A DNA stretch of 64,000 bases from Bryobacterales bacterium (GTDB lineage: Bacteria > Acidobacteriota > Terriglobia > Bryobacterales > Bryobacteraceae), in contig JADJWL010000005.1 in the NCBI GenBank assembly GCA_016716385.1, forward strand, positions 186,001 through 250,000, given 5' to 3'. Made by a program: the position numbers and the translations under genes. Below, piece after piece: positions 30,170 to 39,044 of the stretch; position 1 is the stretch's first letter; every line of letters begins with the position of its first letter. Below the pieces are notes generated by a model. The model did no database searches and was not told the DNA's origin. It was given only the letters and a program-made list of their open reading frames with translations.

Positions 30170-32688
30170 TGGCTCTTCGCATTCTCGTTTCGCTCGCGCT
30201 GGGGAGCGTCCTGCTCTGCGCCCAGGGTAGGGAGTACCCGGCGCTCAAGTACCAGAGCAATTACTTATCGAGCTACTACCTCTCCCACGCGCCGTTCACC
30301 GCGCCCTGGTATCCGGCCTGGGCGCCCGACGGCAAGACGCTTGCTGTTTCGCTGCACGGGTCGATCTGGCGGGTCGACCCGGAGACCGGCGTCGCTCAGC
30401 AGTTGACCGAAGACCCCAAGCTCCACTCCTCGCCCGCGTGGTCGCCGGATGGCCGCTGGATCGTCTACACGGCGGAAGATAACTGGCAGTCGATCCAGCT
30501 CGAAATCCTCAACGTCGCCACCGGGGAGACGCGCGCGCTAACTTCGGACAACCACGTCTATACCGACCCCGTCTTCTCACCGGACGGCACGCGCATCGCT
30601 TACGTCACGAGCGCCCACACCGGGAGCTTCGCCCTGGTCAGCCGGCCGATCCGCGACGGACGCTGGGCGGGCGAACCGACGATCCTGACGAAAGACAACG
30701 ACTTTGGCAGTTCCCGGCTCTACTTCGGCAACTTCGATATGCACCTGCAGCCGTCCTGGCTGCCCGATGGCAACGAACTGCTGCTGCTCTCGAATCGCGG
30801 GGTCGCGCTTGGCTCGGGCGGCGTCTGGCGAGTGCCGCACGCGCCGGACGCCATGGCGCGGGGAAAGCTGATTCTCGACGAACAGACGCTGTACCGGACG
30901 CGCCCGCACGTTTCGCCCGACGGGAAGCGCTTCGTCTACGCTTCGACGGCGGGCGGGGCCGACCAGTTCAACCACCTCTACCTGCTCCCGATCACCGGCG
31001 GGCAGCCCTACAAGCTCACCTTCGGCGAGTTCGACGATTTCCATCCGCGCTGGTCGCCCGATGGGGACACGATCGCGTTCATCTCGAATCGCGGCGGGCT
31101 GCCGGACCTGTACCTGCTCGACGCCCACGCCGGCGGGACGCGCCGCGTGGCGATCCGCGAGCGCAAGTGGAAGAACCCGCGCGCCAAGGTCCGCGTGCGC
31201 GTGCTCGACGGACGCACGGGGCAGCAGACCGCCGCGCGCCTTTCCGGCGCGGCATCCGACGGCATGCTGTACGGTCCGGACAACGCGCTCGTCTTCAACG
31301 CGCGCATGCCGGAGGGACTGGAGCGCGTCTTCTACTCCGACGGTTCGTTCCTGCTCGAAGTGCCTCCCGGTCCGCTGCGTCTGGAAGCCCACAAGGGCTT
31401 TGAGTTCGAACCCGCGATCGTCAACGTGGAGGCCGACGCCGGCGCCACTCACACCCTCACGTTGACGCTGAAGCCGATTTCGGACCTGCCGGCGCGAGGC
31501 TGGTACGCGGCGTCGACGCACGTCCACATGAACTATGGCGGCATCGCACGCAACACCCCGGATGCGACGCGCACGATCTCCCAGGCGCAAGGCGTACACA
31601 TCGTCTCGGCGCTGGTGGCGAACAAAGACAACCGGATCCTCGACTGGCAGTACTTCCAGCCCGGCGGACAGGCGCACGCGGCGTCGCGCCCCAATGACCG
31701 GTTTCTGCTGGTCGTCGGCGAGGAATACCGTCCGCCGACGTGGGGGCACGTTTTCTTCATCGGATTGCGCGAACACCTCATCTCGCCGTTCCTCACCGGC
31801 TACAAGGGCACGGGACTGGACAGCCTGTTCCCCAGCAATACGGACCAGTTCCGCAAGGCGCGGGCGCAGGGCGCCGCCACCGGGTATGTCCATGCGTTCG
31901 GCGGCGACCGCGATCCCCTGGAGGGAGGCCTCGGCGGCGCGAAGGGCTTTGCCATGGATGTTGCGTTCGGGCTGATTGACGGCCTCGAGTGGTCGAGCGC
32001 GTCGCGCGGGGCGCTCTTCCCGCTGTTCCACGCATGGAACAACGACTTCCGCGTGACGCCGGTTGGCGGCGAGGATACGCTCGCGAACATGCTGAACCAC
32101 CGTCCGCTCGGCATCATCCGCACGTATGCCTGGATGGACGGTCCGCCGACGCACGATGGCTGGGTCGAGGCGCTCAAGAACGGCCGCACGTTCATGACCA
32201 GCGGGCCGCTCGTCGAATTCTCCGTGAACGGAAAGGGAATCGGCGAAAGCGTGTCGCTCAGGCAATCCGGCCAAGTCGAGATCAGCGGGCGTGTGTGGTC
32301 GCGCACGCCGCTGCGTCAGGTGCGCATCTACCGCAACGGCTCGGTATGGAAGGAGATCCCGGTTTCAGGCAAGGAAGTACGGATTCAGGAGACCGCGCAG
32401 GTCAATGAGAGCAGCTGGTTCGCGCTGGTCGTCGAGGCGGACGAGTTCCGGCCCGTGCCGCAGGCATTCGCCCAGGCGGTGACGAACGCCATTCGGGTCT
32501 ATATTGGGGAGAAGCCCATCCGGAGCCGTGCGTCGGCGGAGTATTTCCTGCGATGGCTCGATAAGTTTCGGGCGATGATCAGCGACCCGTCCGAGTGGCG
32601 GTCGGATCGTGAACGCAGCCGGGTGCTCGCTCAGATCGACGAAGCGGTGGCGATCTACCGGAAACGGGCCGAGGAGGCAGGACGATGA
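30169..32688 (+). CDS. Secreted PD40 propeller fused to a CehA/McbA-like metallohydrolase
   Basis: The 839-residue exported protein begins with a signal peptide (ILVSLALGSVLLCAQ). Residues about 40-340 are TolB/PD40 propeller blades with repeated WSPDG-type cores (SSPAWSPDGRWIVY, HPRWSPDGDTIAF). A small beta domain follows. From about residue 440 comes a PHP/CehA-type domain with the metal motif HVH (ASTHVHMNYGG), GEEYRP and WGHVFF. CehA-like enzymes hydrolyse carbamate or phosphoester bonds; the substrate here is unknown. It is coupled at both ends: TAATG with the TonB gene and ATGA with the C45 gene. Confidence 0.85.
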   Translation: MALRILVSLALGSVLLCAQGREYPALKYQSNYLSSYYLSHAPFTAPWYPAWAPDGKTLAVSLHGSIWRVDPETGVAQQLTEDPKLHSSPAWSPDGRWIVYTAEDNWQSIQLEILNVATGETRALTSDNHVYTDPVFSPDGTRIAYVTSAHTGSFALVSRPIRDGRWAGEPTILTKDNDFGSSRLYFGNFDMHLQPSWLPDGNELLLLSNRGVALGSGGVWRVPHAPDAMARGKLILDEQTLYRTRPHVSPDGKRFVYASTAGGADQFNHLYLLPITGGQPYKLTFGEFDDFHPRWSPDGDTIAFISNRGGLPDLYLLDAHAGGTRRVAIRERKWKNPRAKVRVRVLDGRTGQQTAARLSGAASDGMLYGPDNALVFNARMPEGLERVFYSDGSFLLEVPPGPLRLEAHKGFEFEPAIVNVEADAGATHTLTLTLKPISDLPARGWYAASTHVHMNYGGIARNTPDATRTISQAQGVHIVSALVANKDNRILDWQYFQPGGQAHAASRPNDRFLLVVGEEYRPPTWGHVFFIGLREHLISPFLTGYKGTGLDSLFPSNTDQFRKARAQGAATGYVHAFGGDRDPLEGGLGGAKGFAMDVAFGLIDGLEWSSASRGALFPLFHAWNNDFRVTPVGGEDTLANMLNHRPLGIIRTYAWMDGPPTHDGWVEALKNGRTFMTSGPLVEFSVNGKGIGESVSLRQSGQVEISGRVWSRTPLRQVRIYRNGSVWKEIPVSGKEVRIQETAQVNESSWFALVVEADEFRPVPQAFAQAVTNAIRVYIGEKPIRSRASAEYFLRWLDKFRAMISDPSEWRSDRERSRVLAQIDEAVAIYRKRAEEAGR

Positions 32689-33794
32689 ACGCAAAGCTGA
32701 CGCGGCGGGCTTTCGTCGGCAGTGCGGCCCTGGCGCTGCATGCCGGCGCGCCGCCGCCCTATCCGCTCTATCGTTGCTCCGGCAGCCACCGCGAACTGGG
32801 CCGCCAGCATGGCGAGCAGGCGCGCGACCGCATCCGGGCGCACATCGCGTATCTGCAACAAGGCTTCAAGGGCGGGCGCGACAAGTTCCATCGCGCCGCC
32901 CTGGGGTTCGTCCCGCTCTTCGAGCAGCATTGCCCGCACCTCGTGGACGAGATCCGCGGACTTGGCGAAGGCGCGGGCATCCCCTTCGCCGAAGCGATGG
33001 CCTGCAACATCCGCGGCGAGATCTCCCGTGCGCCCGTGGAAGGGTGTACGGCGTATGCGATCCGTAGCCGGCAGACTGCATCCGGCGGCGTCCTGGTGGG
33101 CCAGAACAGCGACCTGCCGGGGAAGATGATCGAATTCGCCTACGTGCTCCATCTGAAACCGGTGGGCAAGCCTGAGGTGATGATCTGGACGTTCGGCGGA
33201 ATGATTGGCTACCACGGTATGAACTCGGCCGGTGTCGCCCACTTCGCCAACGCTCTCGGCGGCGGACCGGCGGGCCGTTTCGCGCTTCCGCATTACCCGG
33301 TGAAGCGGCTGATGCTGGAGTGCCGCAATCTGACCGAAGTGCTGGCCGTGTTCGAACGCGCCCCGCTGGCCTCAAACGGGAACTACGTGATGGCTGACGG
33401 CAACGGCGAGGTCCTCGACGTCGAGGCGACGACCGAAGGACCGCAGATCCTGCGCGACGAGGGAAAAGGGTACATCGCGCACACCAACCATTTCCTCTGC
33501 TCCCGCTACGCCACAAAAGAAAACTATGACAAGAGTTCGCCCGATTCCTTCAAGCGGCAGGAACGCATTGACGCGTTGCTGGCGCAGGACGCCGGGCAAC
33601 TGGATGTAGCAGCCTTGCAGCGATTCCTGTCCGACCATTCGAACGGCCCCCGCAGCATCTGCCGTCATCCGGATAAGGCGGACGGCAGCCAGACCGTGGC
33701 GTCGATCATCGCCGAACCCGGCCGGCGGCGGATGCACGTGGCGGCAGGGACGCCGTGCAACAGCCGCTTTGTCGCCTACTCGATGGACACGTAA
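32685..33794 (+). CDS. C45-family Ntn-hydrolase (acyl-CoA:6-APA acyltransferase-like), Tat-exported
   Basis: The 369-residue protein belongs to the C45/IAT family of self-processing N-terminal nucleophile amidohydrolases, named after fungal isopenicillin N acyltransferase. The predicted autoproteolysis site is Gly120-Cys121 in VEGCTAY, followed by GQNSDLPG and the late NHFLCSRYA motif. A twin-arginine N-terminus (LTRRAFVGSAALALHAGA) suggests export of the folded enzyme. Bacterial members act on varied amides, so penicillin chemistry is not implied. It overlaps the metallohydrolase stop by four bases and ends one base before the ATG of the aminotransferase gene. Confidence 0.86.
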   Translation: MNAKLTRRAFVGSAALALHAGAPPPYPLYRCSGSHRELGRQHGEQARDRIRAHIAYLQQGFKGGRDKFHRAALGFVPLFEQHCPHLVDEIRGLGEGAGIPFAEAMACNIRGEISRAPVEGCTAYAIRSRQTASGGVLVGQNSDLPGKMIEFAYVLHLKPVGKPEVMIWTFGGMIGYHGMNSAGVAHFANALGGGPAGRFALPHYPVKRLMLECRNLTEVLAVFERAPLASNGNYVMADGNGEVLDVEATTEGPQILRDEGKGYIAHTNHFLCSRYATKENYDKSSPDSFKRQERIDALLAQDAGQLDVAALQRFLSDHSNGPRSICRHPDKADGSQTVASIIAEPGRRRMHVAAGTPCNSRFVAYSMDT

Positions 33795-33795
33795 G

Positions 33796-34926
33796 ATGCA
33801 GCGCCGACACTTTCTCGCCGCGGCTGGCCTAGCCGCCGCCCCTGGATCGCTCGCCGCGGCGCGGCGCGATTTTCCGTGGGCTGACCGCGAGGTCTACCTG
33901 AACTGCGCCACCGAACATCCGCTGCCGTTGCCCGCGGCCCGGGCGATGGAGGATTACGTCCGCGCCATCACATACGGGCCGGACAAGGATCGTGCCCGCT
34001 TCGAAGGCGCGGAGATCCAGAACCGCGTGCGGGATCGGTTCGCGGCACTGATCGGCGCGAAGCCCCTCGAAGTGGGCTTCGTCCCGGCGACGCAGATCGC
34101 GGAGAACCTGATTGTCGACGGGCTCGAGATCGCCAAAGACGGCGCCAATATCGTCACGAACGATCTGCACTACGGCGGGTCGCTGCTGAACTACAACCGG
34201 CGGATCGAGCAGGGCCTCGACGTGCGCATCGTGAAGAGCCGCGACGGGCGGATCGATCTGCGCGACGTGGAGCGCGCCGTCGACCGGAAGACGCGGCTCA
34301 TCGCCGTAGCGCTCGTCTCAAACGTCAACGGGTTCGTGGAAGACGCACCTGCGCTCAGCAAACTGGCGCACGCGCACGGCGGCTACCTGTACACGGATGT
34401 GATCCAGGCGGCGGGCGCGGTGCCGATCGACGTGCACGCAATGGGCATCGACTTCCTCGCCTGCTCGGCCTACAAGTGGCTCATGGGCGGCCGTTTCGGA
34501 TACCTGTACGTGCGCGAGGATCTGCAGGGCGGCGCGATGAAGGTGAAACACTTCGGCGGACGCTCCGGCCAGCCGGGCGCGGGCCGCTACCAGGTGAGCA
34601 CCGCCTCGCACGTGGGATGCGCGTGCCAGGACGAAGCTCTGGCATACATCGCGCGCCTCGGCGTCGAAAACATCCAGAAGCACAATCAGGGACTGCACGC
34701 ACGCCTGCGCCGGGAGATGCCGGCGCTCGGGTTCCGCTGCCTGACGCCCGAAGACTCCCCGGCGCCCATTTCGACCTTCCAGGTCCCGGATGTACAGAAG
34801 GTAACGGATCGCTTACGCAAAGCACGCGTGATCGTGACCCTGCGCGGAGACGGCCAGATGCGCGTTTCGCCTTCGGTCTTCAATCATCAGGGCGATCTTG
34901 ACGTTTTTTTGAACGCCCTATCGTAA
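33796..34926 (+). CDS. Class V PLP-dependent aminotransferase (CefD/cysteine desulfurase fold), Tat-like N-terminus
   Basis: This 376-residue fold-type I PLP enzyme is most like the isopenicillin-N-epimerase/class V group. The PLP aspartate is in GGYLYTDVIQAAG (Asp201) and the Schiff-base lysine is in CSAYKWLMGG (Lys227). The ATG at 33796 lies one base after the C45 stop. It gives a twin-arginine-like N-terminus (RRHFLAAAGLAAAPGSLAAA), unusual for a PLP enzyme and suggesting periplasmic work. It is last in the TonB-metallohydrolase-C45 operon. The reaction could be racemisation, desulfuration or elimination; the sequence does not decide. Confidence 0.85.
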   Translation: MQRRHFLAAAGLAAAPGSLAAARRDFPWADREVYLNCATEHPLPLPAARAMEDYVRAITYGPDKDRARFEGAEIQNRVRDRFAALIGAKPLEVGFVPATQIAENLIVDGLEIAKDGANIVTNDLHYGGSLLNYNRRIEQGLDVRIVKSRDGRIDLRDVERAVDRKTRLIAVALVSNVNGFVEDAPALSKLAHAHGGYLYTDVIQAAGAVPIDVHAMGIDFLACSAYKWLMGGRFGYLYVREDLQGGAMKVKHFGGRSGQPGAGRYQVSTASHVGCACQDEALAYIARLGVENIQKHNQGLHARLRREMPALGFRCLTPEDSPAPISTFQVPDVQKVTDRLRKARVIVTLRGDGQMRVSPSVFNHQGDLDVFLNALS

Positions 34927-34934
34927 GTCTCTGC

Positions 34935-35933
34935 TTACCGTAAGCGGATCTTTGCCAGATAGATGCTCGTCTTGCCTTCGTGCGTCGAGTAATAGCTCAT
35001 CCACAGCAGCCCATCGTGCCAGACGAAGCCGGGATAGCTGGAATCCCCGCTGCTCGGCAGGGTCAGAAGCGGCGTGTAGCCCTTGCGGGTGAGCGTGCCC
35101 ATGGCGGTTCGGTTGCTGCCGCGCTCCTTGCCGTAGAGGCGTCCGCCCGCCACCATCGATCCATCGTCGAGAAGGATGAAGTTGGGCCCGCCGAACTGGT
35201 ATCCGGCCGGCTGCCACGCCCACTCGCGGTAGGGCGCCAGGCTGGAACCAAGCCAGGCGATCTTGTCATCCGCCTCACGGCGCACGAGGGCCAACATTTC
35301 GCCGTCTCTCGTGAAGCGCAACGTGGTTTCGTTGGGGCGGCCCGGCACGTTCAGCACCGTCACCTGCCGCCAGTCGACGCCGTCCTTGCTCTCGAACAGC
35401 GTCACGTTCCACTCGTCGGCCATCACCGCGCCGGGCTGCGGCCGGGTGTTGTAGGAGACCCCGTACGCCCTGCCGCCGTGCCAGGTCACGCGCCATAACC
35501 AGTCGCCATTGCCAAGGATCTTCCGAGGCTTCGTCCAGGTCCGGCCGTCCTTCGAGAACGCGACCCGCGGCTGCCGCCCTTTCAGGTCTTTCGTGCCCAG
35601 ATACACGGATCCGCCGGCAACCACCATCAGCCGGCCATCCGGCGTCACCGAAAGCTTGGGATCGCGGAGATCGATATCCTTCTCTTCCAACAGGGCCGCT
35701 GACTGCCATGCCGAGCCGTCGCGCGAGACGAGAACCCGGATCTTGCCGTCGCCGCCGACGTGGTCGTCGGCTTCGCGGAACGTGCAGAACCACTGGTTCT
35801 GGAAGCGGATCAGATCGGTGAAGGCATTGTGGCTGCCCTGGTCCCAGATCTTCTCAAGCGAGACAATTTCGGGCCCGGCGGCGAAAGACCAGGCTGCGGT
35901 CATGGCGAACCATACACTTGCGCGAACCAGCAT
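34935..35933 (-). CDS. Secreted BNR/sialidase-like protein (second copy)
   Basis: This is a 332-residue exported propeller with a signal peptide (VWFAMTAAWSFAAG) and Asp-box-like blades (VSRDGSAWQS, FSKDGRTWTKP, ESKDGVDWRQV). Related bacterial proteins are annotated as exo-alpha-sialidases or BNR proteins, without proof of activity. The ATG at 35933 is chosen for the signal peptide; the frame stays open far upstream but there overlaps the divergent DUF3395 gene. It ends eight bases after the convergent aminotransferase gene and is divergent from the DUF3395 gene with an 85-base gap. Confidence 0.82.
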   Translation of the reverse strand: MLVRASVWFAMTAAWSFAAGPEIVSLEKIWDQGSHNAFTDLIRFQNQWFCTFREADDHVGGDGKIRVLVSRDGSAWQSAALLEEKDIDLRDPKLSVTPDGRLMVVAGGSVYLGTKDLKGRQPRVAFSKDGRTWTKPRKILGNGDWLWRVTWHGGRAYGVSYNTRPQPGAVMADEWNVTLFESKDGVDWRQVTVLNVPGRPNETTLRFTRDGEMLALVRREADDKIAWLGSSLAPYREWAWQPAGYQFGGPNFILLDDGSMVAGGRLYGKERGSNRTAMGTLTRKGYTPLLTLPSSGDSSYPGFVWHDGLLWMSYYSTHEGKTSIYLAKIRLR

Positions 35934-36018
35934 GGAAGCATTTAACCACGGACCACAAGTCCCGCGATGCCAGGAGAGGCTTACACTGGAAGCGATGACG
36001 AAACCTGGAGGCCCGGCC

Positions 36019-37269
36019 ATGTTCAGAACGCTGATGTCTCTTCTTCTGCTCGGCGCTCCGCTGGCAGTGTTCGCGCAACAGTCAGACGTGCAGGTGCTGC
36101 GCGCCGAATGGGGCGCGGGACGGACGTGGACCGATGTGACCCAGCGCCTCCAGGCCATCGTCAATGCGCGCCCGGCGGCCTTCCGCGTCGACACCGATTC
36201 GCTCGGCGACGATCCCTTGCCGGGTACCCCGAAGACGCTTCGCGTGCGACTGCGCAATGCGAGTCGACAGGTCCAGTCGTTCGAGTACAAGGACCTGGAG
36301 ACGGTCCAACTGCGCGAGTGGGGCATCGCAAGCGGCCGCGGTGGGATCCGCCTCCCCGGAATGCGCTCCCGCCAGGGCCGCCAGGCCGAGGAACTGCGGA
36401 TACTCAGTGCGAAGTACGGAGACGGGCGCCGGGAGTCCGACGTCGCTCTCCTGCTCAACAATGCGATCCAGAACAATACCCTCGCGATCCAGGCGACAAA
36501 TCAGAATCTCGGCGGAGACCCCGCGCCGGCTGTCAAGAAGCGCCTCACCGTTGAGTATCAGTGGCAAGGCCAGACGCAGACCGTCACGGTGGCGGAGAGT
36601 GAGTGGCTGCGGTTGCCCGATGCTTCCGCGGGCGCTGCGGCGGCTCCGGTGGCGCAGGCGGGCTTGAGAATTGTTGAGGCATCCTGGGGGGAAGGGTCGC
36701 GCCAGTTGGACGTCACCGGCCGCATGCAGTCTCTTGTCCAGAACGACCGGCTGAGCCTGAAGGCAAGCAATGAGACCGCCGGTGGCGACCCGGCGCGCGG
36801 CGCCAGCAAACGCCTGACGGTCACTTACGACTGGCGTGGCAGGCGCTACCAGACGACTGTCAATGAGGGCAGGAATCTGAACGTTCCACTGGCGACCGAC
36901 CGGATCATCGGAGCGGCCGAATCTGTCGCTCCGTCCGATGCCTCCAACAAGCATTTCGACACGGCCGATCAGGTCTGGAAGATTCACGGGGACGGCGTGT
37001 GTTTCTACCGGCAGACATACTTCAAGGGCGATGCGGTGTGCCTCCGGGCGGGCCAGGAACTGGCGTCGCTGAGCCCGGATGGCACGACGCAGTTCCTGTC
37101 GGTGCGCTTTTTCGGGAACGCGCAGCGCGCCGAAGTGTGGACCCAGCCGAACTTCGCGGGCCGGTCCGGTCGCTTCACGCGCGATGTCACGGACCTGGAT
37201 CGCGCCGCGGGCGGAGCCTTTGGATTCGGCGGAGCAACGAAGGATATCGGGTCGGCGCGCGTGAATTGA
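36019..37269 (+). CDS. Secreted protein with three DUF3395-like repeats and a beta-gamma-crystallin-like domain
   Basis: The 416-residue protein has a signal peptide (FRTLMSLLLLGAPLAVFAQ). Three tandem ~75-residue repeats follow, at about 24-98, 126-198 and 216-290. Each has the pattern A-x-[WY]-G-x-G-x4-DVT, then GGDP or GDDP, then K-x-L-x-V-x-Y, resembling DUF3395, a domain first noted at the C-terminus of DNAJC11. Residues about 326-415 look like a beta-gamma-crystallin/I36 module (VCFYRQTYFKGDAVCLRAGQ, WTQPNFAGRSGRFTRDV). The ATG at 36019 follows GGAGG by eight bases. A downstream propeller gene starts 19 bases later on the same strand. Function unknown; binding or structural roles are likeliest. 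Confidence 0.75.
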   Translation: MFRTLMSLLLLGAPLAVFAQQSDVQVLRAEWGAGRTWTDVTQRLQAIVNARPAAFRVDTDSLGDDPLPGTPKTLRVRLRNASRQVQSFEYKDLETVQLREWGIASGRGGIRLPGMRSRQGRQAEELRILSAKYGDGRRESDVALLLNNAIQNNTLAIQATNQNLGGDPAPAVKKRLTVEYQWQGQTQTVTVAESEWLRLPDASAGAAAAPVAQAGLRIVEASWGEGSRQLDVTGRMQSLVQNDRLSLKASNETAGGDPARGASKRLTVTYDWRGRRYQTTVNEGRNLNVPLATDRIIGAAESVAPSDASNKHFDTADQVWKIHGDGVCFYRQTYFKGDAVCLRAGQELASLSPDGTTQFLSVRFFGNAQRAEVWTQPNFAGRSGRFTRDVTDLDRAAGGAFGFGGATKDIGSARVN

Positions 37270-37288
37270 ATAGCCAGGAGTCGCTTCT

Positions 37289-38902
37289 ATGCGGTTCTTA
37301 GTCCTTGGACTTGTGCTGACAGTTGCCAGCCCGGGACAGTTCCATCATCTTGCCACGACCGAACACGGCGACGATGTCTTCTTCGTAACCCCACTTCGGC
37401 AGACGGGGACCAGTCAGGCTTCGTACGACAAGATCTTCGTCCTTGGGCAGACCGGCCCGCGCCTATTATTCGTACCGGGGTCGCAAGGCCCCCCTCTTGG
37501 GCCGAACCGGCCAACAGCTTTGATGGTGACCGGAGATGGCACGGAGATCGCCTTTGACCTCGACATCCCGTGCATCGGAGGCAGTTCGTGCTTTTTGCGT
37601 GAGCGGTCCGCGGGGTACCTGCTCAGTGGTGGCGGCGACGACCCGACCTACACCGCACCGTATGTTCGGATGAGCAGGAACGGCCGATTTCTGCTGACGT
37701 GGTCGAGCCCTGGCATCATGCTGCGGCAGCCAGCCATCACGGACCGCTCGACTGGCGGACAAACCAGCTTCGGCGGGATCGCCCCAGTGGACGGACGCAT
37801 CGCATCGGATGGGTCCGCCTTGTTCGCCACCTACCAGGGCTTGATCCATATCAGCCCCTCGGGTGTGGACCGGCTCTATCCCGCAGAAGGCATCACACGA
37901 GCCGCTCTCAGCGACTCCGGCGGCGTTGCGTTCTACGAAACCTCAGGACGGAGGCTCGTCGTCCTCGACCTCGTCACGGGGACGAGTGCGCCGCTCGGGC
38001 CGGGCGATCGCGCCAGCTACGGGGCCTCTGTCAGTGACGATGGCCGTTGGGTGCTGTACGTCTCGGTCATCGGCGAGACACCGCAGGTGTTTCACAGCCG
38101 TCTGGACGGAACGGCCTGGCGGCAGTTGACGGTGTCGGCCGAAGGTGTGTCGGAGGCAGTGCTTTCGGGAGATGGCGCGGTGGCCTGGGTCTCGACGCTG
38201 GACGGGCGGCTGCTGCAGATCCAGACCGGCACGGGCGAGATCGCCGAAGTGCTCGCGCCACCTTCAATCGGTGAGGTCGGCGGACAGGTGGTACCCGGTT
38301 CGCTTCTTCACATCGAGGGGAAGCGGCTGGGCGGCGATGTTCATCTGAATGGCCGTCCGGCTGCAATCTACGCGGCCGACGCCACCGACATCTTTGCTCA
38401 GGTGCCTTGGGACCTCGCTGAGGAACCAGGGTCTTCCGTAATCCTTTCGGTTGCCCGCGCCGATTCGCTGCTCGAGGTGGCAACGCCCGAGCATTCTCTC
38501 AGCTACCGGATCTTCTTCCCTACCGCGTTCTTGCCGCCCGTGCACGAGGATTGGAGCGGTTTCGTCACCCCGGAGAGTCCCGCAGCGCCGGGAGAAGTGA
38601 TCCATATTTACGCCGTGGGTCTTGGGCCCGTCGATTGCCCGGTCCGCACCGGCGAGCCTGCGGCGCTCGATCGGTTGTGCGGCCCTGTCACTCCGATTCA
38701 ATGGGACTACTGGTGGACATCGACGGATTCGCTGCCTGCGGAGGTGACGTTTGCCGGGTTGGCTCCGGGAATGGTGGGCCTCTACCAGGTGGAAGCGCGG
38801 GTTCCGCTGGATCCGCCCGCGGACCGGCTGAAACTCATCGCCAATCGCTTCGGCTTGTTCGTGGTGGCGGATTTTATGGTACACCTCCGGGCGCGGCCGT
38901 GA
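37289..38902 (+). CDS. Secreted propeller protein with TIGR03437-type Solibacter C-terminal domain
   Basis: The 537-residue exported protein has about 320 residues of PD40-like propeller (for example SRNGRFLLTW, SDDGRWVLYVS). The following ~220-residue domain is typical of the Solibacter 'uncharacterised C-terminal' family. The family's recurrent phrases are visible: VVPGSLLHIEGKRLGG, IFAQVPWDL, APGEVIHIYAVGLGPVDCP and VTFAGLAPGMVGLYQVEARVP. CAGGAG precedes the ATG by six bases. The domain is a strong lineage marker; its function, perhaps cell-surface anchoring or sorting, is not known. Confidence 0.85.
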   Translation: MRFLVLGLVLTVASPGQFHHLATTEHGDDVFFVTPLRQTGTSQASYDKIFVLGQTGPRLLFVPGSQGPPLGPNRPTALMVTGDGTEIAFDLDIPCIGGSSCFLRERSAGYLLSGGGDDPTYTAPYVRMSRNGRFLLTWSSPGIMLRQPAITDRSTGGQTSFGGIAPVDGRIASDGSALFATYQGLIHISPSGVDRLYPAEGITRAALSDSGGVAFYETSGRRLVVLDLVTGTSAPLGPGDRASYGASVSDDGRWVLYVSVIGETPQVFHSRLDGTAWRQLTVSAEGVSEAVLSGDGAVAWVSTLDGRLLQIQTGTGEIAEVLAPPSIGEVGGQVVPGSLLHIEGKRLGGDVHLNGRPAAIYAADATDIFAQVPWDLAEEPGSSVILSVARADSLLEVATPEHSLSYRIFFPTAFLPPVHEDWSGFVTPESPAAPGEVIHIYAVGLGPVDCPVRTGEPAALDRLCGPVTPIQWDYWWTSTDSLPAEVTFAGLAPGMVGLYQVEARVPLDPPADRLKLIANRFGLFVVADFMVHLRARP

Positions 38903-38995
38903 AAGTCGACGAACTGGAAGCTTGGTCTGCCGCGACAGACACGGCATTCTCCGTCGGGCCCACGCAGTCTGTGAGATCGCGGCCGAAATCAAGGG

Positions 38996-39025
38996 TTGAG
39001 AAACCTTACCGGACCGTCATATGAT
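38996..39025 (+). promoter_or_regulatory. Sigma70-type promoter of the DUF1552 gene
   Basis: TTGAGA (38996-39001) and TATGAT (39020-39025) are 18 bases apart, each five of six consensus matches. The ATG at 39045 lies 19 bases beyond the -10, giving a leader of roughly a dozen bases. Confidence 0.6.
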
Positions 39026-39044
39026 ATGCGGTAACGGATTGACT

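Noticed and set aside
28232..32274. Long minus-strand frames opposite the TonB and CehA-like genes
   Set aside because: Shadows of well-supported sense genes; composition rich in Val/Arg/Asp without domains.
32685..34926. Penicillin or cephalosporin biosynthesis cluster
   Set aside because: Only the two family-level similarities exist; no ACV synthetase, isopenicillin N synthase or expandase is present.
35509..36018. Upstream extension of the DUF3395 protein
   Set aside because: It would overlap the divergent BNR gene over 400 bases and hide the signal peptide that starts at 36019.
35934..36476. Upstream extension of the second BNR gene
   Set aside because: The extension overlaps the divergent DUF3395 gene; a proper signal peptide starts at 35933.
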